A DNA stretch of 64,000 nt, taken from the NCBI GenBank assembly GCA_014529385.2, contig CM043963.1:68847912-68911911 (forward strand), in the 5' to 3' direction. This document shows positions 1 through 11,791 of this stretch, in pieces. This DNA comes from Adiantum capillus-veneris. Taxonomy: Eukaryota; Streptophyta; Polypodiopsida; Polypodiales; Pteridaceae. Position numbers and translations under genes: made by a program. Below the pieces are notes generated by a model. It made no database searches. It saw nothing but the letters and a program-made list of their open reading frames with translations, and was not told the origin of the DNA. Every line of letters begins with the position of its first letter. The first letter of the stretch is position 1.

Positions 1-959
1 GGGTCCAATGAGCATTCAGGAGCCCCATGGCTTGCCTGATTCCTATTGGCCAGGAGGCAAAGGGGTCCAATGAGAGTTTAGTTTAATTATTTAATTACCT
101 AAAGCTCTCACAAAAGGGGAAAGGGGGACACATGTCTAAAGGCTATCACTTATGCTGCTTAATTCCTATTGGCTTGACCTGGGGAGGTCCAATGAGGCAA
201 AGGCCAGACTTATTTAGCAGCTAGGGCTCGCCCAAGAGAGAGGGGGGGGCTGATTTTTGCTTGGCATTGACACACACACTCTCACACTTGACCATGTGTG
301 AAGGGAAAATACTCTATCTCCTCCCAAGCTTTAATGGAGAGCTCATCACCTACTCCAAGCTTGTGAGATAGAAGCCTACATCAACACTCTCTTGGCATGT
401 GGATGCAAATCCAACCAAGAGCCAAGCTTCAATGCATGCTCATCTTCTCTACCAAGCTAATTACTAAGCTAAGCTATGCTAATATGAGTGATTATGTGAG
501 GAGATGTACTTCTTTCTCGTAAGTTACTTCTTTTTCCTCTCAATCTACTCTCATACCCTGCTAGCTCTCACCATCTTCGAAGGTGTGTGAGGTCTTGGGT
601 CTGAGAACGGGGATAATTCAAGTTGTGTTTGATTAAGTGTTTTGCTTGGTGTATGAAGCTTCCATCTTCATTGCACTAGCTAGTATTGAAGGAACACAAA
701 GAATTGTATTGTACAATGTCTCTCTTGATGGGAGAAACCATAATACAAAGCCTTTTGGAGGGGGGACCGGCTCCATGCAAATCCGGTCCTCAACTGTTGT
801 CAATAGCTTAATTGCTCTCTCTTTTGAAAGTATTGTCCATGCTATCTAACTAGGTGTTATGCTTTTTGTTGCTCTCTCCACCCAAGCACTCTTGTAATTC
901 TCATTAGGAATCAACTCTAATGAAATGCTCACTATGTTCATGCTAATTTCCGCTACACA
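1..959 (+). repeat. Probable LTR remnant, family unknown
   Basis: There is no convincing gene here. The stretch ends in a pyrimidine-rich segment and TTTCCGCTACACA, which resembles the 3' ends of the other LTRs in the window (CCGCTGCACCTTACA). It carries two copies of a GGGGTCCAATGAG motif near its left edge. The left end is cut by the window and no PBS follows, so it could be the 3' part of a truncated LTR or ordinary intergenic DNA. The short ORF at 637-849 has no recognisable domain. Confidence 0.3.
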
Positions 960-984
960 TAAGATTTTAGGCCATTAAATGTTA

Positions 985-1390
985 CAATCGACATCGACAT
1001 CGTCACCGACATAGAGTCAGAATTCAGCAGATAAAGATTTGCAGATTTCAGCCATTAGTGTTTTCAGATTTCAGCCCGTCTCGTCGTCGACATCGTCGGC
1101 AAGTCCAAGTATTGTAGAGATTTGTGCAATCATAAGTAGACCACTCTCGCCATAGGGAGTGGGGCCTTCGGAGGAGGGTTTTACAACATCTCTGGTGTTG
1201 TATTCTCTTCTCTATCTCTCAGTCTCATGCACTTCCATTCACAGTGTCCATTCACTTTGTTTGTGTCCATTGCACTCTCTCACTAAAGGAACGAAAGGCT
1301 CTCCCTTCCGTAAGTAAAAGGAACCCTTGAGCACAGTTCGGAGCACTCATCTTGAGCAAAAGTTAAACATTCATTCCGTTGCACCTTACA
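985..1390 (+). repeat. Element A 5' LTR (3' part only)
   Basis: This aligns with the 3' third of the LTR at 3362-4575, including the pyrimidine-rich segment with CTCTCAGTCTCATGCACTTC and the terminal CACCTTACA. The left break lies at about 985-990, where the sequence changes to the unrelated LTR-like remnant. Confidence 0.8.
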
Positions 1391-1391
1391 T

Positions 1392-1403
1392 TGGTATCAG
1401 AGC
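1392..1403 (+). other. Primer binding site of element A
   Basis: TGGTATCAGAGC lies one base after the LTR end (TTACA). It is complementary to the 3' end of plant initiator tRNA-Met, the usual primer for plant Ty1/copia and many Ty3/gypsy elements. Confidence 0.9.
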
Positions 1404-1856
1404 TTTGGCAATGTTCTGTATCACTCAAGGAAAGAACCACAAGAATTTTTTTGCTTGTTCGAACCCAAGTTCACCGGGGCGTGTCGATTCCTAATCGTGT
1501 TTTTGAAGAGTGACAGGAATCCCAAGAAAGAAGGGCTTGTCCAGCCTCCCTCTTTTCACTCATTGAGAGCGGACCGTGCACTTAGCGGCCGGCCAAATCG
1601 ATCTGAGGTGGGAAAAGCAACCTTGGTGTGAGCGCAAGGCCGCCAAGCGGTGCGCCCGCAGAAAAGAGCAAAACTCGGGTGAAGAGAAGATCCTTCTCGA
1701 ACACAGATTGCAAGCAAAAGCAAAACCGCAAGAACCTCAAGACCCTCAAGAACCCCAAGACCCCAAGTTCCTTGTGAACTTAAGAACCCAAGACCCCCAA
1801 GAACCCAAGTTCCTCGTGAACTTAAGAACCCAAGACCACAAGAACCCACGACTTCA

Positions 1857-2201
1857 GTGGATGGTCATCCTCGAAGCGGAAAAGATACTTCGCTTGGAGG
1901 TGATGAGCATGAGAGAGGCGAAGAAGAATTTTCCCCACCAGGAGGTTTTTCCGACCCTCCCCTTTCCCCATCTACGCCAAGGATTGCACTAACTCCTATG
2001 GAGGCTTTCGACAAGATGGTGATGGACATGAAGTTAGAACGTGAAGCACGAAAAGCAAAAAGAAAGGCCTACAAAGAGCAAAGGGCAGCCATAGATCGTG
2101 AATACGAAGAAGGAATGGCAGCCATAAGGCGTGAAACAAAAAAAAGACAACCTGAATTTGATCGCGAGAACAAAGTAAGAAAAGAGAAGAGTTACACATG
2201 A
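1857..2201 (+). CDS. Element A basic coiled-coil-like protein (gag-like?)
   Basis: This is a 114-residue frame starting MDGHPRSGKD. Its second half (about residues 55-114) is dense in K, R and E with regular spacing (EREARKAKRKAYKEQRA), typical of a charged helix or coiled coil. It lies where gag would sit, after the primer site and a Q/P/K-rich lead-in of short repeats (1725-1850, AGAACCCAAGACCCC). It stops just before a second frame at 2209 that is in a different register, so the two may be one ORF split by a frameshift. No zinc knuckle or known domain was recognised. It might be a gag remnant that kept only an RNA-binding helix, but function is unproven. Confidence 0.45.
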   Translation: MDGHPRSGKDTSLGGDEHERGEEEFSPPGGFSDPPLSPSTPRIALTPMEAFDKMVMDMKLEREARKAKRKAYKEQRAAIDREYEEGMAAIRRETKKRQPEFDRENKVRKEKSYT

Positions 2202-2208
2202 AGAGTTC

Positions 2209-2790
2209 TTGCGACTCTTTTCAATTGTACAGGCGCAGTTTGAACAGAATCAGGAGAAGGAGACTCTCTCAGTCTCTTCTTCTCCAAAGCATGATACACA
2301 TGATTTGCATGACGATGATAAGCATGATGATTTGAATGACGATGATAAGCATGATGATTTGGATGATAATGATGAGTATGATGATTTGCATGATCAAGAT
2401 GTGATTTCTCACAAGCATGATGATTTGCATGATCAAGATGTGATTTCTCGAGAGCATGATGATTTGCATGAAGATGACGTGATTGTTCACAAGGATGATG
2501 AGTTAGTTGATGCTTTTTCTGGCGAAGCTAACCTCATTGCAGATTCAATCAATCACGAAGGATCGATCTTGGCTCTCGAGCATCGGTCCAAAGCACCCCT
2601 TAACGAAGAACCGATCTTGGCTCTCGAGCCTCAGTCCAAAGAACCCTCACAGGAAGTATTATGTGTTCGCATGATTAGTACGCACGCATTGTTCGAGTGT
2701 TTCATTCGTGATCGTTTCCTGTATTTTCGTCAGTGTCTTTATGTGGTCCCTTTTCCTAGGCATGACTGCGGATTATTCATGAAAAGCTGA
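2209..2790 (+). CDS. Element A acidic Asp/His repeat protein
   Basis: This is a 193-residue frame whose residues about 28-100 are almost only D, H, K, L, N and V, in repeats such as HDDLHDQDVISHK. The rest has LALEHRSKAP / LALEPQSKEP doublets and then HALFECFIRDRF, which is also found in the reverse copy A3. It is therefore the upstream part of the orphan frame shared by the A family. No signal peptide, membrane segment or enzyme motif is visible. It may be a structural or gag-associated protein of the non-autonomous element, but no assignment is possible from sequence. Confidence 0.45.
   Translation: MRLFSIVQAQFEQNQEKETLSVSSSPKHDTHDLHDDDKHDDLNDDDKHDDLDDNDEYDDLHDQDVISHKHDDLHDQDVISREHDDLHEDDVIVHKDDELVDAFSGEANLIADSINHEGSILALEHRSKAPLNEEPILALEPQSKEPSQEVLCVRMISTHALFECFIRDRFLYFRQCLYVVPFPRHDCGLFMKS
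2281..2510 (+). repeat. Coding minisatellite, 27-39 bp units
   Basis: Tandem units built on GATGATTTGCATGATCAAGA encode HDDLHDQDVIS-type repeats. Three 39-base units at the right end and several shorter 27-30-base units to the left stay in one reading frame. Confidence 0.85.
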
Positions 2791-3361
2791 AAAGTATGTA
2801 TGTAAGGAAGTCACATTCCATGTGTCTTCCTTGGCATGACACATTCGTAGAACGAGCACATGAAAGTATGAGCACCAAGCATAGGCATTTCCGTTGTGAA
2901 TTGCCAAAGTTGATTCCTCTAGATCATAAGAGAAAGATTCGATCTCATTGTTTGCGTGTATTGTGGTGAACGGTTTGGCACTCCGTCTCTTTGTTCATCT
3001 ACATTGCATGCACGGTCTATTAGGACGACAGGATTTTTTCCACTCACTTTACATGGAATAGGTATGTTCATGTTTTTGTGTTGGAAGTGGTTTCACGAAT
3101 TTTCAGCCATGGAGATTCTTGAAGAAGAAAGAAGCATGACTATCGATAAAGTTGAAGCATTGAAGAAGCTACAAAAGACTGTCGCTTTCAGCACGGCCCA
3201 AAGAAGCAAGCGTTGCAGACCTTTATGAAGTTCAAGTACCGCACGATCCACACATCCGAGTGGGCTGGCGAAGAGTCCCTTCCAAGATTCCGGATGCTTT
3301 TGGCGATCTCCCTCGACGCCATGCAGTTTGGTACCAGTACCTCACTTTGAAAAGGAGGGGA
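2640..3361 (+). pseudogene. Element A orphan ORF before the 3' LTR (decayed copy)
   Basis: From HALFECFIRDRF to RYQYLTLKRGG-like sequence this stretch matches the 252-residue frame of the reverse copy A3 (16975-17733), but here it is broken by stops and frameshifts. Short open pieces remain, for example 2956-3228 with LTLHGIGMFMFLCWKWF and MEILEEERSM. The last codons run straight into the 3' LTR, as in A2 and A3. No known family was recognised. Confidence 0.6.
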
Positions 3362-4575
3362 TGTCACGTGACACATCCAACCCTATGTGTCCGTGGACAA
3401 GCTACAGCACGACAAGGGTTCAGTCAGTCCAGTCAGTCTAGATTTAGAAGTGTTATGGCACTTTTGTGAGTCTGTTCGCAGACCGTGCATGCCCAGGCAC
3501 TTCGTGTAGATGCATATCCTCTGGTTGCACACAGCATGATCATAAGCATTCCCATGAGAATCCTTCAAGGGAATTTTCCAGTGCATTTTAGCCTATTTTC
3601 CCTAGTTTTGACATTTTTCACTTATTATTTTTAAGTGACTTTTGTTGGAAAGTAGGTAGGGCAAATTGAGTTATAAGCAAACCTAGACTAGCACTTTCTG
3701 GCAGAAGAGGCAGCACGAGCACCTTACTCAACAGGCAACTTCTCAATAGAACCCAAGAGGCCTAGCATTTTTGCTCCATAGCAACCACCTAGCGTTTTTG
3801 GACCATATCAGCCATCATTTTTGCACTTGCAAATTCCGGCGACAGCAAAATATCAAATCAGCCTAGCGTTTTGTATTTGCAGGACAACCGGCTGCGGTAA
3901 AGCAGATTTTCAGCCCTAGCGTTTTTGCATCTGCATCATACCTCAACGTTTTTGCAGATCTTCGCGACGGAACATCAAGAACCACCAGCGTTTTCAGTTT
4001 TCAGCCCTTAGACACCGCAGATCAAGTCCCGAACCTCGCAGATCTCACCTTCCCGCAACAATTCCTCGCCACACGGTGGGATCCATCGAAGTTTACAGTT
4101 TCAGCCCCGAAAACGCAGATTTCAGCATCTGCGTTTTCTGCGTGTCGTCGTCGCATCGTCGTCATCGACATCGTCACCGACATAGAGTCAGAATTCAGCA
4201 GATAAAGATTTGCAGATTTCAGCCATTAGCATTTTCAGATTTCAGCCGTCTCGTCGTCGTCCTCATCGTCGTCGACATCGTCGAAAAGTCCAAGCATTGT
4301 AGAGATTTGTGCAATCATAAATAGAATACTCTCGCCATAGACAGTGGGGCCTTCGGAGGAGGGTTTTACAACGTCTCTGGTGTCGTATTCTCTTCTCTCT
4401 CTCTCAGTCTCATGCACTTCCATTCACAGTGTCCATTCACTTTGTTTGTGTCCATTGCACTCTCTCACTAAAGGAACGGAAGGCTCTCCCTTCCGTAAGT
4501 AAAAGGAACCCTTGAGCACAGTTCGGAGCACTCATCTTCAGCAAAGTTTAAACATTCACTCCGCTGCACCTTACA
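3362..4575 (+). repeat. Element A 3' LTR
   Basis: This LTR of 1214 bases starts TGTCACGTGACACATCC (it contains the palindrome GTCACGTGAC) and ends CTGCACCTTACA. It has a TTATAAGC element near 3670, and many CAGCGTTTT / GATTTCAGCC repeats in the middle that may represent expanded U3/R sequence. A purine-rich AAAAGGAGGGGA directly before it is the likely polypurine tract. Confidence 0.88.
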
Positions 4576-5061
4576 TCATTTGCCTCACATATTCGGCTTC
4601 ATGAAGTGTGTTCAGCATCCGGTGCTGATCTACTGCTTCACAGGTCTGGGGCATGCACGTAACGTTAGTGTGCCTCCGGGCTGGCCACCCTTTGCATATG
4701 CATATAGACTGCATTGTCTGAACACCCACTTATGGGCATGCCGCCCGACCTTGTCCAAGCGCCCTCATATATATTTCTTTTCTTGTTGGGTCGTGGGGAA
4801 TTTTATTAGGCATTTCCCTACCTCCCCTTGGGCACCTATTTATGGGTACCCACTTCCATCATCTGATCATTCTACGGGTCTTCTGCTCTGGTAGTCATGG
4901 GGGGCTGATTACCCCCTCTTCCCCACATCTAGCGTTTGTGTTCCCTGTCTCTCTCCCCTCTCTTATGCTTCCACACACGCGCTCTCACAAGTTGGATATT
5001 GCAAGCTAGGGTTGCAGCGCCATCTACTGCACCTTCTACACCAGCGTTTTGCCGTCAAGAG
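4576..5061 (+). repeat. G1 5' LTR, first segment
   Basis: This is LTR-type sequence of the large gypsy element. It is continuous with 6765-6777 and 14003-14568 once A2 and D, each with a target duplication, are set aside. A TATTTATGG box lies at about 4838, followed by CTACGGGTCTTC and a CT-rich leader. The true left end of the LTR cannot be seen because element A abuts it at 4575. Confidence 0.6.
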
Positions 5062-5535
5062 TGTCACGTGACACATCCAACCCTATGTGTCCATGGACAA
5101 GCTACAGCACGAAAAGGGTTCAGTCAGTCCAGTCGGTCTAGATTTAGAAGTGATCTGGCACTTTTGTTCGTCTGTTCGCAGACCGTGGATGCCGAGAAAT
5201 AGTCTTTTTCCAGTCACTTTACATGGAATGATTATGTTCATGTTTTTGTGTTGGAAGTGGTTTCAGGAATTTAGAGCCATGGAGATTCTTGAAGAAGAAG
5301 GAAGCATGACTCTCGACGAAGTAGAAGCATGAAAGAAGCCACGGAAGATTTTTTGTCGCTTTCAGCGCGGCCCAAAGAAGCAAGCATTGCAGACCTTTAT
5401 GAAGTTCAAGTACCGCACGACCCACACATCAGAGTGGGCCGGCGAAGAGTCCCTTCCAGGATTCCGGATGCTATTGGCTATCTTCCTCGACGCCATACAG
5501 TTCGGTACCAGTACCTCACTTTGAAAAGGAGGGGA

Positions 5536-6759
5536 TGTCACGTGACACATCCAACCCTATGTGTCCGTGGACAAGCTACAGCACGACGAGGGTTCAGTTA
5601 GTCCAGTCATTCTAGATTTAGAAGTGATTTGGCACTTTTGTGAGTCTGTTCGCAGACCGTGCATGCCCAGATACTTAGTGTAGATGCATATTATCTGGTT
5701 GCACACAACATGATCATAAGCATTCCCATCAGAATCCTTCAGGGGAGTTTTCCAGTGCACTTAGCCTATTTTACCTATTTTTGACATTTTTTTCACTTAT
5801 TATTTTTAAGTGACTTTTGTTGGAAAGTAGGTAGGGCAAATTGAGTAAGTTTGTATATAAGCAAACCTAGGCTAGCACTAATTGGCAGAAGAGGCAGCAG
5901 GAGCACCTTGCTCAACAGGCAACTTCTCAGCAAGACCAACCTCCGCAACTACTCTGGCGTTTTCTCCACAGAAGACCTAGCGTTTTTGCATCAGATCAGC
6001 TTTAACGATTTGTGCACAGTAGATTAGCCCCGGCGTAGTCAAGACACAGCAGATCAGCCTAGCGTTTTGCATTTGCAGAACAACCGGCAACAGCAAACAG
6101 ATTTTCAGCCCTAGCGTTTTTGCATCTGCATCACACCCTAGCGTTTTGCAGATTCTCCGCGACGAAACCTCAAGAACCATCAGCGTTTCCAGTTTTCAGC
6201 CCTTAGACATCGCAGATCAAGTCCCGAACCTCGCAGATCTCACCTTCCCACAGCAGTTCCTCGCCGCACGGTCAGTTTCCGAAAGGTTTACAGTTTCAGC
6301 CCGGAAAAAGGAGATTTCAGCATCTGCCTTTTCAGCGCGTCCTCATTGCCATTGACATCGTCATCGACATAGAGTCAAAATTCAGCAGATAAAGATTTGC
6401 AGATTTCAGCCCTTAGAGTTTCCAGATTTCAGCCCGTCTCGTCGTCGTCCTCATCGTCGTCGACATCGTCGGCAAGTCCAAGCATTGTAGAGATTTGTGC
6501 AATCATAAGTAGACCGCTCTCGCCATAGAGAGTGGGGCCTTCGGAGGAGGGTTTTACGTCTCTGGTGTCGTATTCTCTTCTCTATCTCTCAGTCTCATGC
6601 ACATCCATTCACAGTGTCCATTCACTTTGTTTGTGTCCATTGCACTCTCTCACTAAAGGAACGGAAGGCTCTCTCTTCCGTAAGTAAAAGGAACCTTGAG
6701 CACAGTTCGGAGCACTCATCTTGAGCAAAGTTCAAACATTCATTCCGCTACACCTTACA
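5536..6759 (+). repeat. Element A2 3' LTR
   Basis: This LTR of 1224 bases runs from TGTCACGTGACACATCC to CACCTTACA and aligns along its length with 3362-4575, with scattered substitutions and small indels. It is preceded by the same AAAAGGAGGGGA purine tract. Confidence 0.88.
5854..5861 (+). promoter_or_regulatory. TATA box in A2 LTR
   Basis: TATATAAG sits about 320 bases into the LTR, a normal place for a pol II TATA box. The A LTR has TTATAAGC at the same place. Transcription would start about 30 bases downstream. Confidence 0.5.
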
Positions 6760-6782
6760 AAGAGATCCATCGTTTTCCTGTT

Positions 6783-8783
6783 TGTCACAAACGGGAGCGC
6801 ATAACAATATAAAATACATCCAGATAAATAGGATTTATCACTTATTACTGAAGCCAAAGGATATAGAGAAATAAATAGAGAGAGAGATAGAGAGTGAGAA
6901 GATCGACATAGTCTGGGGACCAGAAGATGGGCTGGTCCCCCCCCCCCATAATAGTATCTTTATTACTGCGGAGAAGTCTACACAAGCACTTGAACCGAAC
7001 GTATTACCACGCTCGTTCTAGAATAAGACTTGATGGTTCCCGGAAGCCTCAACTTCCGATTCCTAGGGCAAAACCCTATTCCAAGGAACTTCCGTTCCTT
7101 ATTCCAATTCCTCGAGAATCAAGGTTCTAGTCTCTGGATCTCACCTTCCAGACTCAGGGCATGGCATCCCTGCAACTCTTTTCCAACTCTCTTTCCAGAG
7201 TCTTCTTCCCGCAGAACAACTCTGCTTTCTCGGACACGAAGTCCTTACTTGGGAATCCCAACTTCCGGATCACAACTTGAGAGACTACCTCTCTCCGATC
7301 CATGGATCTACTTCCCAAACTCAGGTACGAAACCCCTGGGCTGATCTGGCTCTAGTTCCTCAGAGCGCTTTTCTCCTGCAGAGGCTCATACCTTCCTCTG
7401 CTCCTACTCCCTCACTAAGAGGAAGTACACCTGCAAACAAATACTCAGAGTTCATAACATGAAAATCGTTACCTTCAAAGTCTCGACGCTTGAAACGCAA
7501 CTCCGTTCTCGAAAAGCAATTCCCCGGAAGAGATCTCTTCATAGAAAATCCTCTCTTCCAATCCTACACACAAAAGAGGTGTGTTCTCGGGTTCCTTCTC
7601 GTAAATCAGCCCCGTCTACGACGTTTATAGGCTGAAAACAAAGAAAAACAGCAACTTGTCGCGATGAAAACGTGCTTCGTAGGCACTTCTTCGCGAGGGA
7701 ACTCGCGCACTAGGTCTTGGCGACATCTCGTACAATTGGGGCAGCCATGGGCATCACCGACAACGTCTTCTTTACGGCTGATATCTGCAGCAGCATCTCC
7801 TCCTTGCAAAGATTGGTCGTCTTCTCTGAGTAAGGGCATGTGATGCTTTTATAGCTCCTAGCCACGGGCACGAATAGCTGCTCGCATAGAGATCGCAGCA
7901 GTTTTTTTTTTTTTTTTTTCGAAAAATTTTTTTTGGTTTTTTTTTTTCACTGCTCTGCCAAAAAAAGAGAGAGAGAAAACGCTGGCTGATCTGTTGCCTT
8001 ATTTATCAAATGGCTGCCCACTTATTAAGTGGGCGGTCGGTCACCTTTAAAAATGATCTGAATCTGTCCAAAACTCGATAAAACCTTATAAGTTAAAAAC
8101 AATGCTTTCACAGAACTTCCCAGGCGTCCCTGGATGCAATCACATGCACACTTGCAATGCAGACATAGACTTCCTCGCGGGAAAGCATCTGCTTTCCCGA
8201 AAAGCAATCCCGCTTTCTCAGAAAGCATCTGTTTTTCCTCAAAGTTTCCTCTGAACCCATCTTCATTCAAGTGCTTGCTTTTTCCTTGTGCACAGTTCTA
8301 ACAAAGTTCAGAATTTCCTCCCCACTATGGATATTGCCTTTCCGATGCACCCGTCACCCACCTTGTGACGCATCAGGAATACCCATCACCTAGTCCTTTC
8401 CTACCGAACTTACGGTACAATCTCCTTCACGATGCTCTATGTCACCCATCCTATGACGCATCAGAGATGTCCGTTCCCGGATGGTCGGATACTTCTTTCC
8501 GATGCTCCCTGTCACGCATCCGATGTGACGCATCAAAAGTACCCGTTCCTGGTGGCCTTACAGATATTCCCGTTCTCAATGTTCCCGTCATTACTTTAAA
8601 TGACGCACTAGAAATACTCTGTACTCGGATGTCTCCAGTGAGAAAAGCCCTCTCACTTAAAATTCCAATAATTCATTTAGAATTATTTTTCCTTAGTGTT
8701 CCAAGCGAGAAAACCCTCTCACTTATAAATCCAATAATTCATTTAGTATTATTTTTCTGTAAGATAAAGCCAATTGAGCAACA
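6783..8783 (-). repeat. Element D 3' LTR (left)
   Basis: This 2001-base LTR is near-identical to the right LTR except that it lacks a ~210-base internal duplication. It contains a C-run (6939-6949), a T-run near 7905 and a minus-strand TATAAAAG at 7846-7853. The purine tract GAGGGA next to its minus-strand start is at 8784-8789. Confidence 0.9.
7846..7853 (-). promoter_or_regulatory. TATA box in D LTR
   Basis: TATAAAAG on the minus strand lies in the middle of the LTR. The same box occurs in the right LTR near 13060 and in both LTRs of element C. Confidence 0.6.
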
Positions 8784-9056
8784 TCCCTCTCACTTATTAA
8801 CAGTTGTCCTCAACTGTAGTTGTCCTCAACTGTAGAGGTCCAACTGAACTGCTGGGGAGAAACCGGAAAGATTCCAAATCTTGCTCAATGGTGAGTTGAG
8901 CTAGTCCTTTCACAAAAGAGAACTTAAAAATTTAATTAAACAAAAATTCAATAATTCGATACTTACCTTACCGGTTCATGTCTTTCCTCTAGGACCTCGA
9001 GGATGTCCTTCACCTTTCATTAAAGCTATGAGCCATGTAAGAACTCGTCATTCGCG

Positions 9057-9540
9057 TCATTCCAACAGATTGGAAGTTTCCTCATCCGAGAATCTATTAA
9101 CTCGATTCCACCTTCTCAATTCCGAGAAGAATAAACCTCTAGAAATCAATCTAAGTCTATGTCCTTGAGCATAACCTTGCGCTATTAGTCCTGAGGATAT
9201 TAAACCTCTTGTGTCCTCCCGCATAGGGCATGTCGAGAGCATTAAGCTCATGTGAATCTTCCTATGGCAGAACAAGTGTGTCATCTTACCAAAGTAAGTT
9301 CTTATTCCGGGCCTTTGCTTTGGGTAGGCCAATTGTTCTGATCGAAAGTTTCCTTATCCGAGAGTCTGTTAACTTGATTCCGTCTTCTTAAATTCGAGAA
9401 GAATAATCTTCCTAGAAATCAATCTAGGTATCTGTCCTTGCGCATAATCGTGCGCTGTTAGCCTAGAGAGTATTAAACCTCTTGTGTCCTCCCACATAGG
9501 GAATGCCCAAGTCATAGAGCATTAAGCTCGATGTCTTTTT
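9057..9540. repeat. Direct duplication inside D (~285 bp and ~195 bp)
   Basis: Segments starting near 9060 and 9345 share GAAGTTTCCTCATCCGAGA / GAAAGTTTCCTTATCCGAGA, GAGAAGAATAA, TAGAAATCAATCTA, TATTAAACCTCTTGTGTCC and AGCATTAAGCTC in the same order. They are a diverged tandem duplication. Confidence 0.75.
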
Positions 9541-11179
9541 TTCACAAACAGAGTTTGCGATAACATTAAAGAAGGTTCTTGTTTCGGGCCGTCGCTCAAC
9601 GTAGGCAGACGGTTCCAATTCGAAGATTCCTTGTGCACGGCGGCACTTCCTTCCAATCTTTTCCTCCTGCGAGTTATTACCACCAGCAGTGTTTTCCAGA
9701 CGCCCATTAGAGTCTCTTCCTTACAATATCATAAAAAATAATTCACCTTGCGAGCATCAATGACGCCTTGCAAAATCTCAGGCAGATAGGATTCGAGCCA
9801 TAGCATTTTCTGAACGTACGTTCAAACCCGGTTCACAATAGAGCAAACCGTCTTTGAATTTCAGGGATGTTCTCCCATTTCAGGGATGTTCTTACCATTT
9901 TGAAACGGTTGGCGAACTATACTCTTACGAACATAATAGTTCAAATTTATTCCAGCAGCGTGTAAATGCTACTTGACCTGCTCATGGAGAAACATATACC
10001 GCAAACAAAAGTTGCTACTGTAATGGTAAAGGCACATAGCGTACTCAATGATCAACGACCATCGGAAAACCTCTTCTCCGTAGAGAAACTCAAATTCCTT
10101 CTACCAAACACATCTCAAATAGAGATTCTCGTGTCGGAATATTCTTGCGCGCAAAAAGGCGCTCAAGAGAGTATAACAAACTCTCGTCCAGTTCCTTGGC
10201 ATAGGTCTGCATCTTCGTGTGTTATCCATGTACTCAAAAGTGTACATAATTCTTAAGCTGTGTTAAAGTTTCGGTGAACCTGGGAAATTACCTTCCCTTC
10301 GTAAGATCCTTAGAGCGAAGACGCTCAACTTGATGATCACTTGGCTCGATCTTAGAGCAAAACCCGCTCATCAAATAATCTAGGATTTTAATCCTTGGAT
10401 TCCTCAAGCACAGGCCGTGTCGTCGCTTGTTCCTTCCCTCATAAAGAGAGTGTTCATTCACTTGTGCGAAAAGCACTACCATATCTTCCCTTACCGGGTA
10501 GGAGGTGTGGGCTTAAAGAGTACTCAAGCTTCATGAAAGCTTTTCTTTGCTTGAAAGCTCAGAATGGTTCCTTCATAATTTCCTACCCGCAGTAGCAAGT
10601 AATCTGTTCAAGAATTACAGGATACCAAATCAATAGTTGACCTTCCGGCTAGTCAAGCAAACCAATTCATCTCAGAAAACAATGTTTCAGTTTTGATCCT
10701 GCTCTCATAAACACTCGAGAGTGGTAGTCCCAGTTAGACATAACCATATCTTGTGCAAAAGAGCAAACAAGCACAATGCACTTTATGATTTCCTCAAAGA
10801 TGTAACTTTGATTGAAAACCTGCCCTCTCACGTAAAGTTCGAGGGTCTTCTATTCAAGAACTCGGGAGTTAGATTGAATTCCCTTACTCCAAACTTTCTG
10901 TGTTCAATGATTCCCGTCCCACTACGGGGATTGGATTCTATGTACACTAAGGTGTACACTTTCAGCTTTTATCGTTGACTCTACCATCTGCTACAAAGTA
11001 TTTTGCAGATGCGTCTACAAAATTCGGGCAAAAGTCCTTTGTTGAATTTCTTCATCTTTCCTTCCTCAGAGAGGATCGAGAGTGGAGCTACCTTGGCAAG
11101 AGTGAACCATTGCTTGCTTTGACTCGCTCGTGTTCCTATTGGGAAAACCGATCCCAATCTTCTTAGATGCCTTCCTCAA

Positions 11180-11480
11180 AGTGTAGAGGAAAAAAAAAAA
11201 TTGTCCGAAAATTCAACCTTGAATTGAATCCAAGTCTTATTGTAAGTTCCTTGCAGAGCTTTGGTATACCACCAAGTACTTGCAATCCCCTTGAGGTGTT
11301 TGGTCACATGCCTCACCTTCGACGCTTCTCAGAAATTGCCGTTTGCAAAAGCAACTTCAAACTGTCGAATGAAAGCAGTAGCTTTCAGGACATCTTCCCT
11401 TCCGTCAAAAGTATCAAACTTGACTGGTCACTGGAGTGTTCCTAGGTCTAGAGACCTTCTACATATCCTTCCCGAAATGA
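11180..11480 (-). pseudogene. Element D gag remnant
   Basis: Translated in broken frames, the minus strand gives AFIRQFEVAFAN-like and WWYTKALQGTYN-like strings that line up with FIRQFEVAFANGHF and NWWLAKILEGSQA in the gag of element C. Stops and frameshifts interrupt it every few dozen codons. It is the only coding relic of D that I can recognise. Confidence 0.6.
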
Positions 11481-11779
11481 CGGGATTTCATGGCTATAGT
11501 TCTGGATTGACGTTCATGGATATTTTCTGGATTCTGAAGGATCTCGAGCATTCCACTCCTTGGATTCTCTAGGTTCTTGAGCATCATGCTCTTGTCGCCT
11601 TCTCAGAGAATCCCAAGTCTTGTGTCGACTTCTTGCAGAGAGAAATTTTTTTTCCAACTCTGCGAGCTTTTCATGCAGGACTTAGGTTTCCGTCTACTTA
11701 CTTCTCTCTTGGCTTGTCATGGCTTCTTCCCGTATCTTCCCATACTCGTCCTCCTTTACAGAGAAAGAGAGGAGACCAT

Positions 11780-11791
11780 GCTCTGATACCA
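11780..11791 (-). other. Primer binding site of element D
   Basis: TGGTATCAGAGC on the minus strand is separated from the right LTR by one base, exactly as in element C. Confidence 0.9.

Larger units (their letters stand above)
985..4575 (+). mobile_element. Element A: non-autonomous LTR retrotransposon, 5' LTR truncated
   Basis: The order is partial 5' LTR (985-1390), primer site (1392-1403), about 2 kb of internal sequence, and a complete 3' LTR (3362-4575). The two LTRs match from CATCGACATCGTCACCGAC to the end, and the 5' copy has lost roughly its first 800 bases. No protease, RT, RNase H or integrase is present. The internal region instead carries a basic coiled-coil-like ORF, an acidic repeat ORF and a conserved orphan reading frame next to the 3' LTR. 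Two further copies (A2 at 5062, A3 at 15940) lie within 13 kb. The LTR end and primer site match those of the gypsy element G1, which suggests, by inference only, that G1-like elements supplied its enzymes. Confidence 0.82.
5062..6759 (+). mobile_element. Element A2: internally deleted copy of A
   Basis: The first ~133 bases of the A LTR (5062-5194) join directly to the last ~340 bases of the A internal region (5195-5535), followed by a full 3' LTR (5536-6759). The 5-bp target duplication AAGAG is at 5057-5061 and 6760-6764, so the ends are authentic and the deletion is internal. The piece retained between the LTR parts is again the end of the orphan ORF (5329-5601). Confidence 0.88.

Noticed and set aside
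3362-3375. Palindrome GTCACGTGAC (G-box-like CACGTG) as a host promoter element
   Set aside because: It lies at the terminus of every A LTR copy, so it is an element end. It could still bind bZIP factors, but no host gene starts here.
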